Assembly: GCA_003136335.1 (NCBI GenBank) | Contig: PLEA01000603.1 | Span: forward strand, 1 to 5,138 | Length of the DNA stretch: 5,138 bases | Source of the DNA: Acidobacteriaceae bacterium | GTDB taxonomy: Bacteria > Acidobacteriota > Terriglobia > Terriglobales > SbA1 | Reading direction: 5' to 3' | Part shown: positions 1 through 4,750 of the stretch, one piece after another | Layout: each line of letters starts with the position of its first letter | How positions within the stretch are numbered: the stretch's first letter is position 1 | Program-made: the position numbers and the translations under genes | Notes under the pieces: generated by a model | Seen by the model: only the letters and a program-made list of their open reading frames with translations | Told to the model about the DNA's origin: nothing | The model's database searches: none

Positions 1-409
1 GATAAAACCACACCCGCTCCGGCAACGGCGCATGCAGCATGGGCGTGTAATTGGTCTCATTGATCGCCCCGAACCCCGGCGCGAACGCGCCCACGCCGGT
101 CTCCCCGTCCACCTGCAAGTCAAGAATTTTTACCGCCAGCGTGTCCCCGGGCTCCGCGCCCTCCACATAAAACGGCCCCGCCAGCGGATTGTCCCCCGTC
201 GCCATGCTGAGCGTATCGCCCGGCTTCTTCAGCCCATTGCCGAAGCAGTCCAGCGTATTCGTGTCCAAAATATCCCCGGACTTCAAATGCAAAACTGGCT
301 CCGCCGTAGCGAAAAGATATTTTACATTGGCATTTGTAGTGGTGTAGTGCACCACATTCTGCGCAAAGGCTGAACCCATCAGCAGCACAACAGCAAACAC
401 GCGAACCAT
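1..409 (-). CDS. Acetamidase/formamidase family protein, exported, N-terminal 136 residues (partial at window edge)
   Basis: The reading frame begins at ATG 409-407 on the minus strand and stays open to the left edge, so only the first 136 residues are present; family members are usually about 300-400 residues. A Shine-Dalgarno sequence GGGAGG (417-422) lies 7 nt before the ATG; an in-frame GTG directly upstream (412-410) is too close to it. Residues 1-17 (MVRVFAVVLLMGSAFAQ) form a signal peptide with an AFA-Q cleavage site, implying export. Downstream, blocks typical of the FmdA/AmdA fold are visible: HLKSGDILDTNTLDCFGN (41-58), the GPFYVEGAEPGDTLAV block (78-93) and GAFAPGFGAINET (107-119). 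The family hydrolyses formamide, acetamide or related short amides to ammonia and a carboxylate. Substrate cannot be told from this fragment, and exported members may act on something else. No operon partner is seen; the REP/RAYT unit lies behind it. Confidence 0.85.
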   Translation of the reverse strand, partial: MVRVFAVVLLMGSAFAQNVVHYTTTNANVKYLFATAEPVLHLKSGDILDTNTLDCFGNGLKKPGDTLSMATGDNPLAGPFYVEGAEPGDTLAVKILDLQVDGETGVGAFAPGFGAINETNYTPMLHAPLPERVWFY

Positions 410-471
410 CACGAAGCCTCCCAGAAATCTCAGACGCCAGACGCCAGACTTAGCCGTGATTGTAATAGACC
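410..471. other. Spacer between the acetamidase start and the first REP copy, with a short 7-bp tandem repeat
   Basis: This short spacer should hold the 5' leader, and perhaps the promoter, of the minus-strand acetamidase. It contains 2.7 copies of CAGACGC in tandem (431-449). No convincing -35/-10 pair was found on the minus strand; an AT-rich stretch around 455-468 is the only weak -10 candidate. Confidence 0.35.
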
Positions 472-526
472 GGGGTGCCCCACCCTTGTCGCGTTCTTTG
501 CGACAGGGTGGGGACTTTGACTTTGA
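472..526 (+). repeat. REP-like palindromic element, copy 1 (left flank of the transposase)
   Basis: The element opens with GGGGTGCCCCACCC and folds as a hairpin. The left arm is 478-492 (CCCCACCCTTGTCGC), the loop 493-499 (GTTCTTT) and the right arm 500-513 (GCGACAGGGTGGGG), with a single bulged T in the left arm. A short direct repeat of the TTTGAC type follows (516-527). The 55 bases match the reverse complement of 1143-1197 at 53 positions, with differences at 483 and 515. A bulged GC-rich stem plus a conserved tail, next to a RAYT gene, is what is expected of REP sequences mobilised by these transposases. Confidence 0.85.
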
Positions 527-621
527 CTTCGAAGTTGACTTTTCCCGTTCCAGGAATCACCCTCCAACCGACGTTCACAGATCACATAGCAAATCCGCAC
601 GCCTAAAATAAGATTGTCTCC
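527..621. other. Leader region of the RAYT gene
   Basis: Between copy 1 and the transposase start there is a 10-bp palindrome ACTTCGAAGT (526-535) and, near the start codon, a -10-like TAAAAT (604-609) without a matching -35. No Shine-Dalgarno sequence is visible before ATG 622. If TAAAAT is real, the transcript would start at or close to the ATG, which would mean leaderless or weak translation; this is inference. Confidence 0.3.
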
Positions 622-1203
622 ATGCCCTGGGGACTAAAACGCTTCCAGCAGGCTTGCTGTCTGCACTTCATAACCTTCAGCTGCCATCATCGGGATCCGC
701 TAGTGGCCAATGCCCCTGCCCGCGACATCTTCGAGCACACCCTGGAACGCGTGCGCCAATGGTACGGATTCTGTATCTCCGGCTACGTGATCATGCCCGA
801 ACACATTCACCTGCAGATCAGTGAACCGGAACGCAGCACACTCGCCGCGGCTCTGCAGATGCTCAAACAAAACACGGCGCGCCAGCTCCATCCACGCGTG
901 AGCAGCCCGTTCTGGCTGCCCCGCTACTACGATTTCAACGTCTGGAGCGAGGACAAGCGAGTCGACAAGCTCCGCTACATCCACCGCAATCCCGTACAAC
1001 GAGGCTTGGTGCCGCGCCCGGAGGATTGGCCATGGAGCAGTTTCCGCCACTACGCTTCCGGAGTTGACGGCGCAGTCGAAATCGAGTCGCAGTGGACGGC
1101 GCGTACGCGGGAACAGTTGTTGATCGAGCCTTCGATCCTGCCTCAAAGTCAAAATCCCCACCCTGTCGCAAAGAACGCGACAAGGATGGGGCACCCCAAG
1201 TAA
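622..1203 (+). CDS. REP-associated tyrosine transposase (RAYT, Y1/HUH IS200-like family)
   Basis: This 193-residue protein matches the single-domain Y1 transposases that act on REP palindromes by single-strand nicking and transfer through a 5'-phosphotyrosine. The visible landmarks are in the expected order. FITFSCHHR (16-24) is the first beta strand. GYVIMPEHIHLQ (54-65) carries the HUH metal-binding pair His61 and His63. RYYDFNVW (101-108) is a RAYT hallmark. LRYIHRNPVQRGLV (117-130) holds the presumed nucleophile Tyr119, followed by the WPWSS block (136-140). Length and motifs are intact, so it may be active. The last 20 residues (174-193) are encoded by the downstream REP copy, so the stop codon lies just past that element. 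The start ATG 622 fits the family; no ribosome site is evident. Members of this family are usually single-copy, non-autonomous-looking domesticated genes rather than ordinary insertion sequences. Confidence 0.93.
   Translation: MPWGLKRFQQACCLHFITFSCHHRDPLVANAPARDIFEHTLERVRQWYGFCISGYVIMPEHIHLQISEPERSTLAAALQMLKQNTARQLHPRVSSPFWLPRYYDFNVWSEDKRVDKLRYIHRNPVQRGLVPRPEDWPWSSFRHYASGVDGAVEIESQWTARTREQLLIEPSILPQSQNPHPVAKNATRMGHPK
1143..1197 (-). repeat. REP-like palindromic element, copy 2 (inverted, inside the 3' end of the transposase gene)
   Basis: Read on the minus strand it repeats copy 1 at 53 of 55 positions, with the same bulged stem, the same GTTCTTT loop and the same GGGGTGCCCCA head. It therefore forms a terminal-inverted-repeat-like pair with 472-526 around the transposase. 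It lies wholly inside the open reading frame and encodes the C-terminal residues from about Pro174, including PHPVAKNATRMGHPK. Confidence 0.85.
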
Positions 1204-1228
1204 AGTGACGTGGAAGCGCGGATTTCGT

Positions 1229-1267
1229 CCTAACCGCGTTCTTTGCGGTTAGGGTGGGGATTTTGAT
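1229..1267 (+). repeat. REP-like palindromic element, copy 3, diverged stem
   Basis: A perfect 9-bp stem, CCTAACCGC (1229-1237) with GCGGTTAGG (1245-1253), encloses the same GTTCTTT loop (1238-1244). It is followed by the same GGTGGGGATTTTGA tail found in the other copies (1253-1266). Compared with copies 1 and 2 the stem bases differ on both arms but still pair, and the GGGGTGCCCC head is absent. With copy 2 it makes an inverted REP pair 31 bp apart, a BIME-like arrangement. It sits between two convergent genes and could also act as a bidirectional transcription stop, though no T-run follows. Confidence 0.75.
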
Positions 1268-1324
1268 CTCGAAAGGACTCGATGGAAGTGTGTCTTCCGT
1301 CGTGCTCCCCCGTGCCCTCCGCGG

Positions 1325-1966
1325 TTAAAGCTCTTTCTTCCGTCGCGCATAAAACCGACGCACCTTAGCGCGATTCCCACACCGCGTCATATCACACCAG
1401 CGCCGCTGATGGTTCTTGCTGGTATCAAGAAAAAACCACTCGCAAGCTTTCGATGAGCACGCCCGAACATACACCAACTGATCCGACGCCAGCAGATCGG
1501 CAGCCGAACGGGCAATCGGCCACAGGACGCTATCGAAGTCGAGCAGTTCGTCGAACATCCACTCAAATCCTCCCTTCGCCGGAGCCAGCTGCATGTGTCC
1601 TGCCGCGGTTTGAACGTAGTTGTTCAGTCTCGCGAGCGCGCCCGGCGGCACAGGCCGCTTGTTCATGGTCGCCCAAAAAACATCGTGAATGGCTTCGCGC
1701 AATTCTCTGCCCCAGAGCAGAACTTGTTGCGCGCGCTCCGGATCGGCATGACTGCGTTCGTAAAGTCGATCCACCTGGCTCGGTTGCAGAACCCCAGTAT
1801 CCTCGCCAAACCGCGCGAGATCGATATAAGTCTCCAGCAATTCCTTGGGCTTGATGTAACGGTCGTCGAGCGTGTTCACGAAGTCGAGGCAGACGTTGCC
1901 GGCAATCAGATCGAAGCCCGGCGGTCGTCGCCGTGCAATTTTCCCAGTTTCTTTGGTCTGCGTCAG
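1325..1966 (-). CDS. CGNR zinc-finger transcriptional regulator (ABATE domain plus zf-CGNR)
   Basis: The C-terminal half holds the family signature: Cys-x4-Cys (CSSKAC), 15 residues, then Cys-x4-Cys ending in CGNR, followed by a basic tail (KVRRFYARRKKEL). In the 213-residue version these cysteines are 170, 175, 191 and 196. The N-terminal half starts with FDLIAGNVCLDFVNTLDDR (18-36), the conserved opening of the ABATE domain (putative stress-induced regulator). The protein is presumed to bind DNA through the zinc finger. The nearest GTG (1879) would cut off the conserved opening, so the true start must be upstream. The frame is closed by TGA at 1981-1979 and contains no ATG or GTG in between. 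I chose CTG 1966, which has AAAGGA (1979-1974) 7 nt before it. An ATG two codons before the TGA (1987) hints at a nonsense change or an unusual start. The gene is divergent from the exporter, with shared operator-like repeats. Confidence 0.85.
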   Translation of the reverse strand: MTQTKETGKIARRRPPGFDLIAGNVCLDFVNTLDDRYIKPKELLETYIDLARFGEDTGVLQPSQVDRLYERSHADPERAQQVLLWGRELREAIHDVFWATMNKRPVPPGALARLNNYVQTAAGHMQLAPAKGGFEWMFDELLDFDSVLWPIARSAADLLASDQLVYVRACSSKACEWFFLDTSKNHQRRWCDMTRCGNRAKVRRFYARRKKEL

Positions 1967-1973
1967 GAGATTT

Positions 1974-1979
1974 TCCTTT
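1974..1979 (-). promoter_or_regulatory. Ribosome-binding site supporting a CTG start for the CGNR gene
   Basis: AAAGGA on the minus strand lies 7 nt before CTG 1966-1964, the first plausible in-frame codon after the upstream TGA. It is also where an mRNA from the predicted minus promoter would begin, so its 5' leader would be only a few bases long. Confidence 0.45.
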
Positions 1980-1985
1980 CAATCC

Positions 1986-2015
1986 ATTATCTAACCATTA
2001 AAACCATATTGACAA
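1986..2015 (-). promoter_or_regulatory. Candidate promoter of the CGNR regulator gene
   Basis: On the minus strand TTGTCA (2015-2010) and GATAAT (1991-1986) are separated by 18 bp, each one or two bases from the sigma-70 consensus. The -10 lies inside the left operator arm and overlaps the nearby ATG (1987-1985), so a transcript would start about 1978-1980, after that ATG. Its -35 overlaps the -35 of the opposite promoter, so the two promoters are back to back and probably co-controlled. Confidence 0.5.
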
Positions 2016-2037
2016 GTTAGTTGTGATGACCTAGAAT
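2009..2037 (+). promoter_or_regulatory. Near-consensus sigma-70 promoter of the EamA exporter gene
   Basis: A perfect -35 TTGACA (2009-2014), a 17-bp spacer and a -10 TAGAAT (2032-2037, five of six consensus bases) predict a start near 2044. The spacer contains a GTTAGT half-site (2016-2021) and the predicted start lies on an ACTAACC half-site (2041-2047). A protein bound there would block polymerase. A promoter this strong under such an arrangement suggests repression relieved by a signal. Confidence 0.75.
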
Positions 2038-2074
2038 TCGACTAACCTGTAAAACACAAATAAGAGGTTAGATA

Positions 2075-3169
2075 ATGTTATATCACAAAACGTCGCAAAT
2101 TATGGCTCTCCTCCGCAGCGGCCGAACCATAAACATTGGAGGCAGACCTGTGCTCGCGCCCACGTCACGCAAATCCGCGGCCGACCGCCGCCGCGCCTAC
2201 TCCATCCAACTGGCGCTCGCCTTCGCGGCGACCTATCTCATCTGGGGTTCGACCTACCTCGCCATCCGTTACGCGGTCGAGACCATTCCACCGCTCGTTA
2301 CTGCAGGCATCCGGCACTCAATCGCTGGCACGATTCTTCTGGCATGGGCCTGGGCGCGCGGCTTTCGTCCGACGCGCGCGCATTGGGTTTCTGGATCCAT
2401 CGTCGGAGCATTATTTTTTCTCGTCGGTCACGGATCGCTGCACTGGGCCGAACAATATGTGGGGTCAGGACTGGCCGCGCTGCTCATTGCAACTGAACCC
2501 ATGTTCATTCTGGTTCTAGCCTGGTCGATGGGGCAGCAGAAGATCAGCCGGCTCAGCGCGCTGGGTTTGGGTTTAGGCGTGCTCGGCGTGGCCATGCTTA
2601 CCGGCGCAGAGTTGACGGTGAAGGGTTCGAGCTTGCTCGCGCTCCTGGCCGTGCTCGTGGGTTCGTTCGCTTGGTCGGCGGGAGTGGTGATCTCTCCCAA
2701 ACTCAAGCTGCCTTCGGACGCGCTGGGACGCACCGCGCTTCCGACCATCTGCGGGGCGGTGATGCTGCTCGCAGCCGCAGGACTGACGGGCGAGTTTCAC
2801 GCCACACACTGGGCAAGCATTTCGCTCAAATCGATTTTAGGTCTGGCCTATCTGATCGTCTTTGGCTCCGTGGTCGCATTCACCGCGTATACATGGCTGC
2901 TGCAGCGCTGTCCTCCAGCAGTGGTGGCGACGCACACCTATGCGAATCCAGTCGTGGCTGTGTTTCTGGGATGGCTCCTCGCTTCCGAACCGTTGACCAC
3001 GCGAGTCGTGCTGGCGTCAGTGGCGATTCTCGGAGCGATCATGCTAATCCGCAAAGGCGAGCAGGCCGCGGTGCAACTCGTGGCTGTCCCCGCCTCTGCG
3101 GAAGCCGGATCAATCCAGGAATGCGCTCAGTCGTTGCGTTGCAGTTCGGAGCACACGATCCACAAGTGA
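2075..3169 (+). CDS. EamA/DMT-family transporter (YedA-like drug/metabolite exporter)
   Basis: The protein has 364 residues and about ten hydrophobic helices in two EamA repeats (roughly 45-65, 72-93, 104-122, 130-151, 159-177, 186-206, 220-237, 252-273, 283-303 and 310-326). The first repeat carries the family opening YLIWGSTYLAIRYAVE (54-69) and the ATEPMFILVLAW block (139-150); the second carries THTYANPVVAVFLGWLLASE (286-305). Such inner-membrane proteins export amino acids, metabolites or drugs, probably by proton exchange; the substrate cannot be read from sequence. Two starts are possible. ATG 2075 has AAGAGG (2062-2067) 7 nt upstream. In-frame GTG 2150 has a better GGAGG (2138-2142), also 7 nt upstream, and gives a 339-residue protein whose amino end looks more usual for the family. 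The 38-residue tail after the last helix is hydrophilic. The 3' end overlaps the convergent gene by 43 bp. Confidence 0.92.
   Translation: MLYHKTSQIMALLRSGRTINIGGRPVLAPTSRKSAADRRRAYSIQLALAFAATYLIWGSTYLAIRYAVETIPPLVTAGIRHSIAGTILLAWAWARGFRPTRAHWVSGSIVGALFFLVGHGSLHWAEQYVGSGLAALLIATEPMFILVLAWSMGQQKISRLSALGLGLGVLGVAMLTGAELTVKGSSLLALLAVLVGSFAWSAGVVISPKLKLPSDALGRTALPTICGAVMLLAAAGLTGEFHATHWASISLKSILGLAYLIVFGSVVAFTAYTWLLQRCPPAVVATHTYANPVVAVFLGWLLASEPLTTRVVLASVAILGAIMLIRKGEQAAVQLVAVPASAEAGSIQECAQSLRCSSEHTIHK
2138..2152 (+). promoter_or_regulatory. Alternative translation start (GGAGG and GTG) for the exporter
   Basis: GGAGG (2138-2142) sits 7 nt before GTG 2150-2152, codon 26 of the longer frame. It is the strongest ribosome-binding sequence of the gene. 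If it is the real start, 2075-2149 is an untranslated or regulatory leader, or encodes a short N-terminal extension made from a second start. Confidence 0.5.
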
Positions 3170-3739
3170 TCCATATATTCGCCACTCATGGATCGTAACC
3201 CTGTGACGACCGCGCCCGGGGGGCAGCGAGCTTCGCTGGGTCTTCCTCCCGGCCGCGGCCGCGTCACGGATTCTGTCAGCTCAGTCCGGGGATAGTCGCG
3301 CCTCTCGGCAATCTCGCTCACGAAACTGCATCCCCCAATGGCTTCATCGATGGAGGCGCCGGTTCGGCCGCTCGTCCTTCGCTCCTCTCCGACCGACCCA
3401 TCCGGTCGCAAGCGAGCGCAATCGAGCCATGCCTGGTTGAAGAATTCCCTGGTTTGCACGTGAAAGCCAACCGCTACGAAACCGGGCTTGCACAGTGCAT
3501 CGGGCGAAGGCCTTCCGCCCGAGCCACCGCCAAAGTCGCGAGATGCGTTCGCGAGACATCACGTGAATCGCATCACGATCGTGATCGCGGTCCCGATCGT
3601 GCTCTCGATCCTGAGGCGCTGCCACCGCGACGAATGCGATCAGAAACAAAATCGCGAACACGGCAGCGACTCGCAACGTCCCGCTTTGCCATACAGTCTT
3701 GCGGGTTGAAACTGACTGAGCACTCTTTGAGATTGCCAT
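3127..3739 (-). pseudogene. Exported or anchored protein with Cys-bounded CPPG modules, frameshifted
   Basis: I do not recognise a named family. ATG 3739-3737 has AAAGGG (3752-3747) 7 nt upstream. Residues 1-61 are coherent: a basic stretch, a hydrophobic segment (22-41, signal peptide or anchor) and an Asp/Arg/His-rich stretch (DREHDRDRDHDRD, 44-56). That frame then becomes Arg/Trp-rich and runs to 3344. The frame offset by one base reads a clear modular protein to the stop at 3127. Module 1 has GGRP then CKPGFVAVGFH (Cys 3492 to Cys 3420). Module 3 has GGRP then CPPGAVVTGLR (Cys 3225 to Cys 3153); both Cys pairs are exactly 24 residues apart. A middle module keeps only its second half (RTGASIDEAIGGC, Cys 3330). 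The join must lie between 3558 and about 3519. The interval is 613 bp, one base over a whole number of codons. It may be a pseudogene, a sequencing error or, less likely, a translational frameshift. Confidence 0.7.
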
Positions 3740-4111
3740 ATGCACGCCCTTTGAAAGATCGGCGCGCCCCAAGCGATCGCCGACCCCGACTTGATTTGAA
3801 TAGGAGAAGGCGATCGTAGCGATGACAATGCGCAGGCCGCATTCCTGCGAGGAACCCGTTACCTTTTTCAGTTACCAGCGTTATCTCAAGCGACTCTCGT
3901 TTCGTTAAGGTCCGCAGACTCTTGCCGATGGATTAATTGCGGCGGTAACCGCGACCGGCGGAGGCGTGGCGAAGACGCAGACGTTCAGCTTGACTATGCA
4001 GCAAAAGAACCAGAGCTCTCGTTTTTTACGTAAATGCCAATTTCAGCTGATTCGAGAGCGCTTCCCGAAGGACAGACGCATCCCGCAGGAAATTTGAAAG
4101 ACTGAATCCCC
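3740..4111. other. Gene-poor region between two damaged genes, with an inverted repeat and small open frames
   Basis: No full gene is supported. It should contain the promoter of the frameshifted gene at 3739. An 8-bp inverted repeat, CGATCGCC (3774-3781) with GGCGATCG (3809-3816), lies 35 bp before that gene's start and might be an operator. A 28-codon plus-strand frame (3822-3908) preceded by GGAGAAGG (3803-3810) is possible but has no recognisable content. A short Ig-like remnant (separate entry) occupies 3909-4007. Confidence 0.4.
3909..4007 (+). pseudogene. Possible remnant of an Ig-like/repeat-domain C-terminus
   Basis: Directly after a TAA (3906-3908) the plus strand reads TLADGLIAAVTATGGGVAKT followed by QTFSLTMQ. 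The alternating Thr/Val/Ala pattern ending in a strand of the FSLTMQ type resembles the last beta strands of bacterial Ig-like or putative cell-surface domains. There is no start codon with a ribosome site, and upstream the pattern breaks down in all frames, so it would be a fragment. The frame continues with a basic, non-repetitive stretch to a TGA at about 4095. The resemblance is short and could be chance. Confidence 0.3.
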
Positions 4112-4750
4112 TCACGCTGAGAGACCAAACAATTTTCCCATCTTTTCAGAAGAGAACTGCACTTCCTCGCAAGGGCCATTTCCGCCGGGAACGGAAACTC
4201 GTTTTACGGTCGAGATCACGGCGTTGCTGAGCTTGATGCGTGGCTTTCCTTCTTTCCACGTCTGCGATGGCCGACAACGATATTCACTCCTGTCAGGACT
4301 TCGTTCGTGACTGAGGCTTGAAGAAACCTGGGCGAAGCTGAGTCTACGGGCTTAGTGAGCTTGACTACGTGGAGCCTGGAGGATTCGTTGGTCACCAAGC
4401 CCTGATAAAAGCTGAGCGAAGCGTTGTCTACGACCGTATTCACCCTGAAGGGCAAGGGCTGCCGCTTTCCTGAGACGCTAGACGGAGGGTCAAGCGGCAC
4501 CAGAGAATTCATTTGAAATGCCGAGAGTTCAGCCCATTTATGATCTGTTCCGTTGTTAGTAATGACGAGGGGAGAGTGAGTGCGCGGTCCTCGCAGCTTG
4601 CCTGACGAGGTGGAATCGAGGGGAGACTCGCATCCCCTTTCGAAAGCCACGACCTCGCTCCATTTGTCGCTCTTCCCCTTGCTGGGCGGAGTGCCGGTGA
4701 TCCTGCCTTGCAGGGCACCTACTACTGTGCATGTGAACATCGAGTGCCAT
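4112..4750 (-). pseudogene. Hcp-like protein (type VI secretion tube family), degenerate with internal duplications and two frameshifts
   Basis: ATG 4750-4748 is preceded by AGGAG (4761-4757), 6 nt away, and starts MALDVHMH, a typical opening. Within about 30 bases the coding frame changes by one base and continues as VVGALQGRITG, then KWSEVVAFERGCESPLDS and HSPLVITNN. Next come GKRQPLPFRV, VDNASLSFYQGLVTNE and VDSASPRFLQASVTNEVL; these D-x-(A/S)S-x3-Q-x3-TNE blocks are Hcp features. Around 4255-4285 the frame returns to that of the start codon and reads RPSQTWKEGKPRIKLSNAVI, then VPGGNGPCEEVQFSSEKM, the usual C-terminal part, ending at TGA 4114-4112. Segments are repeated: KWSEVVAF/KWAELSAF 126 bp apart and VDNAS/VDSAS 84 bp apart. 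Hcp proteins are about 160 residues and form secreted hexameric rings; this one would be 212. Probably inactive as read; an assembly error in both places is the alternative. Confidence 0.68.
4297..4431 (-). repeat. Imperfect 84-bp-period direct repeat inside the Hcp-like gene
   Basis: Bases 4431-4381 and 4347-4297 (minus strand) both begin GTAGAC and agree at about 36 of 51 positions, encoding VDNASLSFYQGLVTNE and VDSASPRFLQASVTNE. A second, weaker duplication in the same gene has a 126-bp period (KW-S/A-E blocks starting at 4665 and 4539). The DNA-level similarity suggests tandem duplication rather than convergence. Confidence 0.6.

Larger units (their letters stand above)
1985..2077. promoter_or_regulatory. 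Operator-like array of four TTAG half-sites between the divergent genes
   Basis: The outer arms CATTATCTAACC (1985-1996) and GGTTAGATAATG (2066-2077) are a perfect 12-bp inverted repeat. Inside them lie two further half-sites, giving two dyads of the form CTAACC-N18-RGTTAG. Dyad A is 1991-2020 and dyad B is 2042-2071. They have exactly the same spacing, start 51 bp apart and agree at about 21 of 30 positions, with TAAAAC shared in the gap. 51 bp is close to five helical turns, so both dyads would face the same side of DNA. Dyad A covers both -35 elements and dyad B covers the exporter start site and its translation start. The CGNR protein is the likeliest ligand (inference). Confidence 0.7.

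Noticed and set aside
32..373. 113-codon plus-strand open frame at the left edge
   Set aside because: Antisense to the clear acetamidase/formamidase reading frame; composition is Arg/Pro/His-rich as in shadow frames.
431..449. CAGACGC tandem repeat as a CRISPR or iteron array
   Set aside because: Fewer than three 7-bp copies without spacers; too short for either.
700..1194. 164-codon minus-strand open frame opposite the transposase
   Set aside because: Product has no family features and is Arg/Leu-rich antisense of a well-supported RAYT gene.
1563..1982. TTG-started frame overlapping the CGNR regulator in another frame
   Set aside because: It starts near the right place but its product has no CGNR or ABATE features; the conserved residues are in the neighbouring frame without any frameshift after codon 1.
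3168..3194. GATCCAT/ATGGATC inverted repeat at the exporter's stop codon as a terminator
   Set aside because: Only 7 AT-rich pairs, 13-nt loop, no T-run, and it lies inside the convergent gene.
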